In this document: positions 15,001 through 30,000 of the stretch, piece after piece | Layout: each line of letters opens with the position of its first letter | Numbering within the stretch: the first letter of the stretch is position 1 | Assembly (NCBI GenBank): GCA_024704765.1 | Contig: JAKMXF010000210.1 | Coordinates: 310,001 to 374,000 of the forward strand | Reading direction: 5' to 3' | Source: Oopsacas minuta | Lineage: Eukaryota; Porifera; Hexactinellida; Lyssacinosida; Leucopsacidae | DNA length: 64,000 bases | Translations under genes and position numbers: made by a program | Notes under the pieces: generated by a model | Told to the model about the DNA's origin: nothing | The model's input: the letters and a program-made list of their open reading frames with translations, nothing else | Database searches by the model: none

Positions 15001-18000
15001 ATACGGAGTCTAGGTCTGTTGTCATCACAAATAGGATTAGTAGCAGGAAGAGCAGAAGTTGAAGAGATAGCTACTACTTCATTAAACCGTATATCTGTAA
15101 TCAAGTTAGAAGTAACACTGATAAACAGGTTATCCTCACAGGTAAACAAGTCGAGCATCTGTTTAATAATATTCAAATCAAACTCTATGATCTGTACTAT
15201 AATCATCAAACCATTTGTTTCAGTATTGATAATAGCTCCTCCCTGTCAGAGTATAATAAGATCCAGATGATAGGTTCGCTGTAGACTGTAAGGTTATTTC
15301 CGAAATATCGAGTGAATAGAAATAGACAGGTTCATCAAAATTGAGGTAGACAATACTGATGTTTGAGTCAGCAGTAAACCTAAAAACATAATCAGTGAAA
15401 TAAATTTGAGGAATAATAAAAAGTAAATCAATCAGTGAAACTTACGAAATTAACTGAGGACTCGTAGTATCTGGTATAAAGGTAATTTTCTCTATAACAG
15501 CAAGATTTGATGGCAATCTGGAGTCAGAGAGATCTACAACAGTCCCTGTGTCTAGTCGGAGATCAGTAGTTGAATTGACTGATAATAAGGTAGTACGTAG
15601 CTTTAGATTATCCAAATCAAATTTCTCAAGGTAGAAAGCAAGAGAAGTTGAATCTTCTGTGACATTCACAAGATTACCTTGCTGTAAGGTGTAATTATAC
15701 ATAGAATTATAGAATGTTATAGTGGTAGGATCAAATGAACTGACATCAATTGTCTCATCAAATGTCAGTAATAGCAATCCTATATTAAAATCAAACTGGA
15801 ATTGAACTAGGGAAGGAGAGGTAGAATCTTCTACGAAAATTCTTACCGGCTGAGCTTCTCTATTCGGTATTGGAATTATTTGGAGACCAGACATATCTGA
15901 TATAGTTTGTGCTGTCAGGGATAAATACGTATTGTCTGGACGGGTGGCAATGAGGGTAAGCTTTCTAATCTCATTCATGTCTGTATACCCAAGATTTATG
16001 ACTACAGTAGGTCCATCAGGACTTGAAGTTGATGCTGACTGTAGAGTGTATAACTGAAGTGAGTGGTTGGTAACGTATTGCATCTGTATAGTGATTTCAG
16101 ATGCATTGAACGTAGATGTATCGACAGATTCTGACAAGTAGAGAGTGAGAATATTAGTGTTCATGTCAAGATCGAAATAATTCAGATTAGGTCTTGTAGT
16201 ATCAGGATCCAACTGTGTAATTATAAGAGGTAAGTTAGATATATTCAGTTGGTTGTTATTTGCATCAAAAACTGTTGTCTGGTTGAGTAGAAGGAATGTG
16301 TTATGAACCTCAGTGAAGAGATCTGGGAATATCTTAATCTCATTCAAGTCATCATTCGATATTAAAATAAATAATTTCGTTGTACCATCTGAGGTAATCT
16401 GACTGTTATTTGGGTATTGAAGAGTATAGCTTATGAAAGGAGCTTCATATGAACTCAAGAAAATGAATTCAGTATATCTTGTAGAAGATACAGCTATTGT
16501 TTCATCAAATGCTAATGATAATAGCCCAGTATCTAAGTCAAAAGAGAAGCTAATTACTTGAGGACTACTCTGATCAGGAATGTATGCTACAGGTGATATT
16601 AAAGAGATGGGGGTGAGATAATTTCCAGCTATATCTCTAGCAGCCTGACTGCTAACTGATAAGAAAGTAGTAAAGTTAGAAGTAGCAAGTTGATCAAGTG
16701 CTTTTATCTCGTTAAGATCTTTAGTAGAGATGTGCATTGTAATATCAGGGGGGTGACCTGGACCATCTATAGAAGGACCTGTTACAATAGTAGTAGTGAG
16801 TAGGTTATAGGATTGGTTAGTATTCTGTATATTGAAATGTATAGGCATGATATTCCTAACTACTTCATTAAATGTAACGTGAAGTAGTCCTGCGTCTAAA
16901 TCAAGATCATAGCTGATAATAAATGGATTAACTCCATCTGAAGTAAATTCATTGATACTTCGGGTTACGTTTAAACCATCAAAAAGCTGTGTAATATTAT
17001 TACCATTCATATCACGGACTAGTTCCGGTAAAGATAGGAAAGTAGAATTTAAACTGAGTGTCCATAGATAATTCAGTCGATTAAAGTCTAGCGGACTGAG
17101 TGTAATGACAATGACAAGACCGTCTGAGCTTTGAGAAGACCCATCAACAACTGTGTAGAGAGACGGGGACAGTATACTTGTAGAATAGTTATAGAAATGA
17201 ATATTATCGTTATTGATCTGTAATGTGGTCGCATCAACAGGTTCGGTAAATAGGAATGTCAATTGAGCTGCATCCAAGTCAAGATGTATATAAATAATAT
17301 CTGGGGAGGTTGTGTCTTCTGTGAAATGATAAACAGACAATCCAGATCCATTTCTAACATAATTAAAATTCATATCTATAGCAAAAGATGTGTTACTGTT
17401 TGTATCAAAAATGATGTAAGTATTCAGAGCTGATGTTGCTAGATCTCTGAAGAGCTTTATAGCATCAAGATCAGGTTTAGTAAGGTTAAATTGGATAACA
17501 GGGCTGTTTTGTGTTTGGACTGATCCACCAGTGAGTTGGTAGTAGGAAGATGTGTTGGATAGTGTTGGAGAAGATGAAATGATAAGTCTAGTTGGGTCTA
17601 CATACATCGCATTCATACTTTCTGAGAAGAAAAGTACAAGAGAACCAGTATTTAAGTCCATGTCAAATCTCCATAAACTGGGAGATGTCAAATCTTCAGT
17701 AAAGTTTCGAACCTTTTTAGATTGATTTACGAGAATTTCTTGAATAAAATTGTTATTCATATCAGTAATTACGTATTTAGGAAAATATATAAAAGAGTTT
17801 GATCTGGAGGTTGTAAGAGCTGTATCAAGCTTTATTTCATTTAAGAAATTTAGACCCAAGTCAATGTAGATAATATAATTGTTTATGATTCTAGTGCTAC
17901 AGTTGTATATTGAGATAGTGCTTGTTGGAAATGAAACTGCATTTGACAATGATAGCCCATGGCAGTTAAGCGAAGAAGCGTTCATTACTTCACTAAACTC

Positions 18001-21000
18001 TAAAGTAAGTACTTCAGTGTCTAAATCCAAGTCAAAATATAATAAGACCGGAATAACTTCATCAGGAGTGAATGAAAACACAGGAAAAGCATTCGTTCTC
18101 TCGATAGGGTTGATATCATTAAAATTCATATCCTGTACGAATTGTTGAGGAAAGTAGATAAATGAAGTTTGAATAGATACAGCAAGCTGGGTAAGAAGCT
18201 TAATAGCATTCAAATCCAAAAATCCAATTTCTATTACAACAATGGTTAGATTCATGTCTAGAATTTGAGTAGAGTAGAGAGGGAGGTCACCATCTTGAAA
18301 GTTCCAGGTTACACCAGTTTCATTTTCAGATTGAATTGTAAGAAGATTGATGTTTAAAGAATTCACATTTACTGGTTCGTCAAAGTTTAACGCCAAATAA
18401 TTAGAATTGAGGTCTAACGTGAAGTTAACCAAATTTGGACTGATAAAGTCTCCATAGAAGCCAGAAGCTTGTAAACCGATATTATTATTAATCACATAAT
18501 TCCCGTTCATATCTCTAATGAGGTGAGATTGAAATATAATGAAGCTATCATTAATATTGGTAAATAGGGAAGTATTGATTTTGATATAATTTAAGTTGTA
18601 GGTAAGGATTTGAAAGACTACGACAAGTGAGTTAAAGAAAGTTCTCCTCAAACCTCCAGTAAGTGTGATTGCAAAACCTGAGGAAGGTCGAGGGCGAAAG
18701 GAAATTGCTGGTGGATAAAGTGATGAAGAATTTACAACTTCTGAGAAAGTGAGACTCAATATTTCTTCTGTAAGATCAACAGAGAATTGTAAAAGTTGAG
18801 GAGGTGTCGTATCTGGAGTGAAAGTCATTACTTGTCTAGCATTGTTAGATAGAATCGGGATAATAGGATTATTATTCATGTCAGAAATAAAATCAGCTGA
18901 CAGGTATATGAAAGTGTCTCTTTTTGAGTTAGCAAGATTTGTAATATTCTTGATTGAGTTTAAGTCGTATTCAGATACAGTTAAACTAACTACAGTACTG
19001 AAAGGCAGGGATTGATTCCCAGAGATAACATTGTAAGAGGATAGTCCAGCTGTCGTATTGGCAAAGTTCTGAAGCCACAATTCAGAAGGGTTTATAGAAG
19101 ATGAGTTCACTGTCTCATCAAAAGTAAACGTAAAAGTACCTGAATTCATATCCAGATCGTATGATACAAGATTTACTGATATAGTATCCTGATAAAATTC
19201 AGTTGCCTGTAGAGCCATATCTACTGAGATAGAGTTCACTGGGTAACCAAGTGTATCTGTAATAAATCCATTTTCTATAGTTATGAATGTATCCTGAAGA
19301 TCAGAAGCTAGATATATTCTCTCTTTGATTTCGTTCAAATCATATGTTGAGATGCTAACAGTTAAAAACGGGAGAAGATTGTTTGAATGATTGACCTGTG
19401 TTAGAGTGTAGGACTGGAAGGTGGAAGATTCGTTATTTCTACCGCTTACAAATGTCAAATGACTTTCTACAAGTCTAGATTCATCTACTGTTTCAGAAAA
19501 ACTCAGATTGAGGAGGCCAGTAGTTAGTGACAAGGTGAATATATCTAGAGAGGGTCTAGTCCCATCTGGGACAAAACCACCGAGGGGAGTACTACCTGTA
19601 CTTGAGCAGTTAATCTCTAGGATAGATAGATCGCTCTGATCTAGAATTGTAGACCGTCTGTAGTGAAGATATACTGAAGATGAGTCAGTAGCAATTCTCA
19701 AACTCTTCAAATTATTCAAGTCAATAAGAGTGAAATAGAATAGGAATGTAGTAGAGTAGAAATAGGTTGTATTCCAACTAGTTGCGTTGCCATAATCTCC
19801 AGGATCATTTCCAGCTGTTCCTATATCTTGGCTGTCAAAAACCGCATTTGAGTAGTCAATAACACAACCTGACAACTGATAAGAATTGTTACAATAAGGC
19901 CTTTCTGAGATAGAAGTATCTTGGCAACGAAATGAGGAAATATTAACCGTCTCTGAGAAAATAATCGACATTGAACCACTGTTCATATTTATAGAGTATG
20001 TGACTATAGAAGGTCTGTTTATATCAGGGAAATACCTCGATGCTCGCATGGCAAACCCATTTAGTTTTGGTACAATTCGATTGCTGTTCAGATCGGTAAT
20101 AAATTTAGTAGAAATGGAAATATATGAATTATTGAGAAATGTAAATAAGGAATCGATCCGTTTGACTTCATTCAATTCTGAATCTGAGAGTTGAATCATG
20201 ACAGATAGTCCATTCAAATTAGTCAATACAGAGCTGTTGTACAGCTGGAGGCCTGTACGAGATCTAGCAGCATTCTGAACAGTCAGGCCTGGGATATAAA
20301 TAGAACTCACGTTTATTGGTTCATCAAATACTAAGGTTAGACTACCACCATTCATATCAACTTCAAAGCTAATTAGATTCGGTGAGATGATGTCTGGACG
20401 TACGTAAGTACTTTGAAAAATTGTACCTGCAACAATAGAGTTGGAAATGAGGGCCATATCGACCAAAGCATTGTTTTGAAAAGATATAAAAGTGTTTGAA
20501 AAGTCGGTAGCTAAATTTAAATAGAGTTTCAGCTCATGGAGATCTCTGATATCGATTTTAGTAGTAAGTATTGTACTGTCGTTAGTTAGGACTTGCAGAG
20601 TATATTGTAAAGTATATTGTACTAGAGTTAGAGAAGATAAATCATCTGAAGATAGTATTGTAAGCTTTGTAGCGTCGATACTAGAGGCTCTCACTGTCTC
20701 ATCGAAAGATAGATATATAGTTTCAAAAGTGAGATCTAGCACAAAATCTAGTGGAAATGGTGGCGTTGCATCCGGTGAATACGAGTTTGTACTGATATAG
20801 TTTGGATTAACTTGATTAGAATTCATATCTGTTATAGTATTAGATGTAATACTCAGATGTGTGGAGTCGAGGGATGTAGCTAATCGGGATAGTCGCTTAA
20901 TCTCGTTTGCATCTTCTATACTAATAGTAATGAATACTATTTCAGTAAAGCTTGACTCAGTTAGAGGACTGCTTGTTAATGTGAACGTTTGACCGCCATA

Positions 21001-24000
21001 TGCAGAGGAATTCCTTTGGCGTAAAATGATAGTAGTTACATCTAGTGATGATGTATTCATTGTCTCGGTGAATGTGAGGTAGAGCAATAAAGTATCCATG
21101 TTTAGTGAGAAAGATACAAGAGATGGATTCGAAGTATCTGGAATATATTTAGAAGCAAGTAAAGCATTTCCATTGAATATTTCTTGTATAGGATTTGCAT
21201 TCATATCTTCAATTGCAGCATAAAGCAATCGAATGTAAGAGCTCTCCAGAGTTGTAACTAATCGCGTTTTAGCAGTCAGAGTATTAAAATCCTGATCTGA
21301 GATCGATACATTAACTATTGTAGAGTTTACCTGTCCTGAGGTTAAATAGCTTGTAGATAGTGACTGTGATACAGTTGTTAGTTGCTTATGCTGTAAAATG
21401 ATCAAGCTAGGGTTAATAGAATCGATATTGACTGTTTCATCAAAAGTAAGTGATACAATTCTTTTATCCATATCAAGAGAAAATTCCCTCAACAAAGGAG
21501 AGAGTTCATCTGGATAGGAGTCTGATACAGAGAGAGGAGAGGAGCTGAATATGGGAGTGATCGGGTTCCAATTCATGTCACGTATAGCATAGAGTGTGAG
21601 ACTTAAGTAAGTTGAAGAAGGTGTAAAGGCTAGATCAGATAGAAACTTAATTCTATTGCTATCAACTTCACCTATCAGTATAGATACAATAGTAGAATTA
21701 TCAGATTCTGTTAGTGTATATAGAGGAGGTATGCCAGGGGATAATGTATGAGATACTGGGAATGAACAATTATTAGATATAGAAGTATTGCAGAAAGATT
21801 GTGCTGCAGACTGTAAGATAATCTCACTTACATTGAGTGTAGAAGAATCTACAGTCTCATCAAATACAAGTGTGAGTATAGGAATAGTTAGGTTTAAGTT
21901 GAGAGAGAATTGTACTAGGTTAGGAGAGGTGGTATCTGTAACGAAATTTGTTACTTGAATCGCGAAAGGGTTATATATCGGTTCTATTTGGTTATTTGAT
22001 ATATCGACAATGGTGTACGGACGTACTATTAAGTGTGTATCATCAACATTAGTCGCGAGGGACGAATAGTATTTAATTCTATTCAAATCATTTATATTGA
22101 TTCTAAAAGAAAGTTCACGTCCAAGATAACCATAGAATTCATGGATGACGTCATCTAGTAGGGTCACCCGTGGCTGTATCGAGTCCTCGGAATTCTGTAG
22201 AGTTAATCCGCTTGGTAATAAAGACGTATCGTTGATTGCTTCAGAGAATGAAAGCATTAATATACCAGTGTCAAGATCAAAGTGAAAGTAGAGTAGAGTA
22301 GGACTAGTGGTGTCTAGAACCAGCTGAGTAATCGGTAGAGACAGATTATGAGGAATCACAGTAGCATAATTGCCTGATGAATCCTGTATACTATTATTAG
22401 ATAGACTGAGGTATGAATTGGTAGGTAAGGTGAAGAGATCTGTCAAAAGTTTTATTCGGTCCAAATCATAAGCCGAGAGAACAACTATAACCTCAAATGA
22501 GTATTGAGAATAGGAGATGGATGGTGATCTTAACGTATAATTAGTAGCATAGAGATCTCTAGAAGATTGGAGAGTTAGAGCTGATATCCATAAGGTTTGT
22601 CCTTGTACTGTCTCAGAGAAATTGAGAGTCATAACTCCCGTATTAAGATCCATACTAAACGCTTCTAAAACTGGAGCAGTGATGTCAGGATTGAACTTAG
22701 AAGCACGTATACCATAATCATTAGAGATAGGGACAATGTCTAATCCATTAGCATCTCTCACAAAGTCTGATCCTACTGTAATGTAAGTGTTGTTGATATT
22801 AGTAGCTAAGTAGAGGTTAGCTTTAATCGCGTTAAGATCTGATAACACAATCTGTAAGACTATAACGTAACCATTAGTACTATTAGTGTAGGTAGACTCT
22901 GATAAGCGAAGAGAAGTAGAACGAGTTGATGCGTCTTGTAATATTAGAGAAGATCCTCTTAAGGGATTGGTTATTATGACGTCATCAAACGTCAGTGCTA
23001 TAGATCCCGTGTTCAAATCAAATGTAAATGAGATTATACTAGCTAGATTGGTATCAGATATAACAGAAGAAGCTTGTAACGGATTAGATAGTGTAATTGG
23101 TACAAGAGAATTCCCCTGCATGTCAGTCGCTGTATTAGCAGTTGCGGTTAAGTACGTATCGTGTATTGTCGTTGCTAGAGTGGGAGCAAGTTTGAGCTGC
23201 AATACGTCATCAGCAGATAATATTGCAGTTATAACAAAGTCGCCATATGACCCACTGTAATGTTCTAGAGATAAGCTGATACCGGAAATATTCGGAGCTG
23301 GTATGATAGTGAATGAATCTAGGTTGAAAGCAGATGACCGCACCATCTCTGAGAAGGTGAATGAAATTGTATCAGTGACTAAGTTTAGAGAAAATTCTAT
23401 CAGCTCAGGAGGTATAGTATCTTGTTTGAAATATCTAACCGGAAGTATATCAGTGGTGAGTATAGGATTACCATTCATATCTGATACAGCACTAGCTCTC
23501 AACTGAAGATATGTATCGTTACTAGTTATAGCTAGATTGGGTATACTCTTAATCATAAGAATATCATACTGTGATAGTGTTATGTACTGTATAAGGCCAT
23601 TCAGAGGGGTTACTTTAGACCCAGCTGTGAGGTTATAGCTTACAGAGTAGTTTAAACGAGCATCGAATAAGTAAAGAAGATAAGGGTTGAATGTAGTAGA
23701 ACGAATTGGCTCGTCAAATATCAAAGTGAGGTTGCCAATATCTATGTCCAAATCAAAACTTCTAAGCTTTGGTGGGGTTGTATCTGGAATAAATACCTGA
23801 GCATCCAATCCATGATCAATACGTACTTCAAGATTTCCATTGAATTGAGTATCAAAGAATGTAGAAGAAAGTATTGAGAGCCAGCAGTTAGTAATGGAAG
23901 TACAGAGAAAATCATTATTTTTCAATTCATTCACTTCATCGATTAGTATGTCAATTGTTATACTGAGCCCTACAGAACCAAGACTAACATCGCCAGTAGA

Positions 24001-27000
24001 CAACACTAAAGATTCTGTAGCATCCAATTCATTTATATTACGATAAAATCTCTGTAATCGAATGCTATCCAGAGGTAGAGAAGACAGAGTGTTACGACGT
24101 AGAGGCTCATTAAATCTAAGGAAAAGTTGACCTGAGTCAATATCCATTGTTTGGAATACTAAGAGGATAGGATGAGTTCTATCAGCAGTGAACATGCTGG
24201 GGGGAACACCTTGTTCTATAGGTATAGGGACATTTCTATTACCAGTACTATCTACTATTAATGTTGGTCCGAATCTAAGAAAACAATTGTTACTTGTGTT
24301 ATATTCGCAGAGGTTAGAATCAAATTTGATTGCATTTAAATCGTTTATATTAAAGCTAGCCTGTATCTTATCGCTAGCTGTGAAATGACAAGAAGCTATC
24401 GCCCTAGGCGGATCAAGGGGTAGATACGTGACATTACCACCAGTTAACTGTCGGGTAGATATATTAAGACCCATTTGAATAGCAAAAGATAAGTTAGAGA
24501 AAGATTGGAACACGAGAGAGCTCAAGTTTGTGGGATAAACATTAATAGTTTCTGAGAAAGAAAGACTTATTAATCCGTTATTGAGATCGAAATCATATCC
24601 TGTAAGGAATGGTTCTACTGAATCAGGGGTGTAGGATTCAACTTGTTGGGCGTTTGTATATAGTATTGGTGTTATGAAGTTACCAGCCATGTCAGTTACT
24701 AGTGTTGAAGTGTGTGAGAGAAATGTGTCATTTGGTGATGTGCCGACCTGTGGGATAGCTTTAAGCACATTCAAGTCATCATGGTCAAAATATACTGTTA
24801 GATAAGTGTAATTTGCTTGAGAGATATTTGAATATAAAGTAAGAGTAACGAAATATTCGTCAGTGGTCTCAGCTGATTGGAGTGTTAAATAACGTACCTG
24901 AAAACTTGGTTGTGAAATAGTCTCACTGAATGTGAGAGTGATGAGCTCTTGAGTTAAATCGAGAGAGAAGCTAACTAGATAAGGATCAATGGAATCACGA
25001 GTATACTCAGTTACAAGCATTCCTTCACTCTCAGAGATAGGAACAATTGAGTTATTATTCATATCACGAATAAACGTAGAACTAAATCTGAGATAAGTTG
25101 AATCTGTAGAGGTAGCCAACTCTACAATACGTTTAATGTTATTGAGATCATACTTAATCAGCTGTACAGTGAGCATAGTACTGTATCTGGTAGAAATACT
25201 CCCTCCAGTCAGAGACCAGCTCTCTACAGGGGAATTCACATGATCCTTAACGTGTTGTAGAGTTAGTTCATTCAGATAGACAGTCGAATAGTCAATAGTC
25301 TCACTGAATGTTAAATACAATGTCTCACTGGTTAGATCTAGATTGAAATAGTTCAATTCAGGACGTACAAAGTCTGCATAGAAATTCAATGCTTGCTTCC
25401 CGTCCAGGATAGCCATAATGTTATTCCCATTCATATCCTGGATAAGAGTGTTCCAGAAACTTACGAAAGTATTATTCATATTTGTATAGAAGTCTCTGTG
25501 CATTTTAAGGTAATTAAGAGCTGGAGTCTCGATTAGTAGAACTAGCTCTGTAGAATCTTCTGGCTGTATGAGAGAAGACGTGGAAGTTAGAGTTATACTT
25601 CTGAAGGGTGTAGCAGATTCTTGAAGACTTAAACTAGCAGAGTCAAAAGTAAACGAGTCGATAGTTTCAGAAAAGATAAAATGTATAGTCTCAGAGGTGA
25701 GATTAACCACGAATGAGAGTAGGAGAGGAGATGTTGTATCAGGTGTAAATACTGTAACAGGTAAGATCGATGGGTTAACCATATTACCATCAGTATCATT
25801 AATCAGTGAGCTATCAAACATTAAATTGGTAGTGTAACGGTCAGTAGCCAAATTTCTAATCTTCTTTATTTCATTCAAATCGTATTCTGTAATATTTAGA
25901 GTCAATATAGTAGAGTCTATTTCATGGAAATAACCTCCAGTTAGCGTATAAGACACAGTAGAAATATAAATATCATTTTCTAGCACTAAACTAGTTGGAG
26001 AGAATGTAGAAGCTGAAATAGTCTCAACGAATGTAAATTTTAAAGTTCCAACATTCATATCAAGATCAAAATATAGTAAATTTGGCCTTGTCATATCTCG
26101 TGTGTAGTTAGAGGCTTGTAATGCATTGCTAGTGGGAATTCTAATCACACTGTTTGCTTCAGTATCCTCAATAGTCATTCGTGTAATGGATAAATAAGAG
26201 TTACTTATATTTGTAGCTAGAGAACGTCTGAACTTTATCTGATCAAGATCTAGTATGTCAATGGGTAGTATTAGGCTAGTAGCATATCCACTAGATAACA
26301 TAGCTGTATATATCAATGTATAACTCTCTGAATTAGCATAAGATGAGTTAACTACTGACTGGAGAGTTAAATAGGTTGGTTTAAGAGTAGCGAGATTAAC
26401 TGTCTCAGAGAAGAAGAGAGATATGAGTCCTGTATTCATGTCTAGCGTGAAGCTCTCTAATACAGGAGCTGTTCTATCTTCTGTATAGTTAGTTACTTGT
26501 TGTGTATTGATACCGTTTATAAGCGGTATAATTGGTTGCATATTCTGATCTACTAACGCACACTGGTCTATTGCCAGCCAGGAAGTTAAAGGAGAATTGG
26601 CGATTAACAGTGCTTTGATATTATTAAGATCTGCCAGTGAGAAGTGTATTATAATAGCAGTATTATCGACAGCAGCAAATATACCATAGTTAATATCCAC
26701 CTCTGGGATTGCATAGCTACCTACTGAAGGATATACATTAACTGGAGTAGGTAAGACACGGGATATCGGCATTATTAATTCTCCGTTAATTAGCCTGTAG
26801 CTTTTAGAGCTGGATGGAGAAGTTTGTAAGATGAAACATGAAATATTTACTGAGTTAATATCGATGATTTCCTATAAAATAATCAATAATCATGTAAATA
26901 ACAATAAACAAATTACAAAAATAAATAACAAACTAACCTGGAAATAAAGTACAATATGACCTGTGTCCATATCAATATCAAATCTTACCAAATGAGGAGA

Positions 27001-30000
27001 TAGAGTATCATTAAGAAAGTAAGAGGTCTGCAGAGGTTGAGCTATTGATCTCTCAATCAGCTGATTACCATTCATATCTACAATGAGATGTCTTTTTACA
27101 CTCAGAAATGACGTATTAAAGCTTATAAATAGATTTTCTAACAGTTTAATCTGGTTAATATCATAGGGAGTTAAGCTAATTATGACAGATAATCCATTCA
27201 TAGAAGTAGTTATACCACCAGTGAGAGTATAAGCTATATGAGAAGAGAGGCTAGATCCATTCAAGAATGTAATAGCAGTTGTGTTAAGTGTCTGAGTATT
27301 AACCGGCTCATCAAATACTAAAGTCAACTGCTCTCCAGTCATATCAATGAGAAAGGCAGAGAGAATCGGACGGACTTGGTCTGAAGTGAAAGCAAAAGCT
27401 TTCTGGGTTGTCTCAGCTATGTAGTTAGGCTGTACAGCCATATCTTGTACAGATATAGGTAATAAATGAATATATGTGTTGTTAGTGTTGGTAGCTAATC
27501 GTGTATCCAATTTGATAGAATTGAGATCTTCTGTAGAAAGCATTAGTATCAATATAGTGGAGTTATCGCCAAGAACATTTCCAGAGCTGAGTCTATGAAT
27601 CACAGATGCATTCGTGCATGTGGGACAAGGTTGCAAGGAAATACCGCTAAACACAGTGCTAACTACGTTAACAGTCTCATCAAATGTCAAACGTATAATC
27701 TCCAAACTCAAGTCTAAACTGAATGACTGAAGAATTGGACTGGAGCTGTCTCTTACATAGGTAACGAGGTTAGATGCGTTTGCAGGTCGGATAGGTAACA
27801 CTAAGTTCATGTTCATATCCTGTATAGCTTCTTCAGGGAATGAAAGATAAGTAGATTCCATATTTTGTGCCAAATAGTATAAGTATTTAATACGGTTAGC
27901 ATCATTATCACCAATATATATACTAATAACTAATCCATTCAGTGAGAAGGAGGAGCTATCATCTGTAAGCTGATAACTCCCTGTAGCTGAAGCATTAGGG
28001 TATGGGAGGATGGTAAACAGACTGGTGTTGAGAGTGACAGAGAGCACTGGCTCATCAAAGGTAAGCACAAGCCTCAATAAGTCCATATCTAGAGTATAGG
28101 ACAGGAGTTGTGGAGCTACTGAATCGGGGATAAAACTACCAGCAATAAAAGGATTGGATACTGGTATTGGGATATTATAATTAAAGTTTATATCTTGAAT
28201 GAGAGAACTTGATACTGAGATAAGAGTATTATTCCTAGTAGTGAGTAGGTCAGTTTTAAGCTTGAGTAAGTTAAGATCATCTCCATTCAGCTCTATAATT
28301 ATAGTTGTACCATCTTGTGAAAGAACTCTACCATATGACAAACTGTAGGATGTGAGATTGGATTGGGAAACAAATGTGATCTGAGTTACATCCAATGAAC
28401 TGCTTAGAACAGTTTCAGAGAAGAATAGTGTAAGAGTTTCTAAAGATAGGTCTATGTTGAAGTCAATAAGTTCGGGTCTAATCGTATCCTCGATGAATGT
28501 TGTGATCTCTACATTGAAAACTGGTTGATTGTAGTTGTTAGAAGTATCCTTGATAGTTGTATCAGATAGAGATAAATATGTGGAATACTTACTAGTAGCA
28601 AGAGGTTGTATCCTCTTCAGTTCATTCAGATCAGATTCCCCTATTGAAATCTCTACTATAGGGATATCTGGGGAAATGGAGAAAGTCCCATTCTGTGTAG
28701 AGAAATAAAATAAGATGGAACCGTTAAGGATTTGAGAGAATCCGATCTGAGACACGTCAAGACTAACAATGGTATCCATAGATTCATCAAAATAAAGTCT
28801 CAACAGTCCCAGATCCATATCAAGTGTTGAATTCTCCAAAATTGGTCTGGTAGTGTCAGGAGTGAAGGCATATACGCGGAAACCGACATTGTTTGGAATG
28901 GGAGAGACAGGATTTTGATTCATGTCACGTACTAGAAAAGAATCTATTGAAAGATGAGTAGTTAATTCAGATACAGCAAGATTCCTTAATGTCTTAATAC
29001 TGTTTAAATCGAATCTCTGAATGATTTGGGAGAGGACTAGACCATCTGGTGACACTAGGAACTGAGTGGACAAACGATAATACTCAGAATCGTTGGAGAG
29101 AGAAACGTTTTGTTGTAAAGATATAGATGTAACATTATAAGTTAGTGAATCAACCACTTCACTAAAAGTCATACTCAACTCTCCTGAGTCTATGTCAAGG
29201 GTAAATAAGGTAAGATCTGGGGGTGTAGTATCGGGTGTAAACTGGTGGACACCTAGTCCATCAGGGTCTGTCCTTTCTACCAGGAGATTACCGTTCATAT
29301 CCTGAATCGTGTAACGGCTATATGTTAAGAATACATTGGTACCATTGTCAACACTTGCAATGGAACGCTCGAGTTTAATCCTATTCAAATCCTCAAATGA
29401 GATGGTTATATTTATGATAGTTGAATCAATTCTAAGATGAGATGATGAATTAGAAAGTGTTACATATCGCACGGCAGTTGGAGCATTCTGTAGCTTGAGC
29501 TGGTCAACACGTAATGAATCACTCTCAACAGTCTCAGAGAATGAGAGTATGAATACACCACTATCTATATCTAAGGAGTATAACAATAGAGTAGGTTTAG
29601 TTGCATCAGGAATAAAGTCAAAAGCTTTAATGGCATCATTTAACATTATCCCGTTAAGCGGATTCCCATTCATATCGTAGATAGCTTGATACTGTATAGC
29701 TAGAAAGGTTGTGTTGATAGAATCAGCTAATCCTCTTTCTCGCTTAAGAGTATCAAGATCCATTATAGTAATCTCTACATCAATCTCAGTACTTGCTAAT
29801 GGTGTTAATATTATACCACCAGATGGACTTAACATGATAGGAAATGTAATTGTAGCTTGATTCAGTAAGGTTATTGAGTCTACGTTCAGAGAACTAGTGT
29901 TTACAGTCTCAGAGAATGTGAGATGGATTATACCTCTATTCATATCGAGGAAGAAACTTGTTAAATTTGGGTTTGTTAAGTCTTCAGTAAAGTCAGTAAC

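Larger units (their letters stand above)
1..15379 (-). other. Giant gene, exon 12 (at least 15.4 kb, about 41 units, open at window edge)
   Basis: The exon starts after an AG acceptor at 15381-15380 and is still open at position 1. It is one coding block apart from two single-base frame breaks: an apparent extra base in the GGG at 15243-15241 and an apparent missing base near 3195-3192. Between them 4,005 codons are stop-free, and from 3195 to the edge the frame is again stop-free with intact units. No convincing intron lies inside it. Confidence 0.8.
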
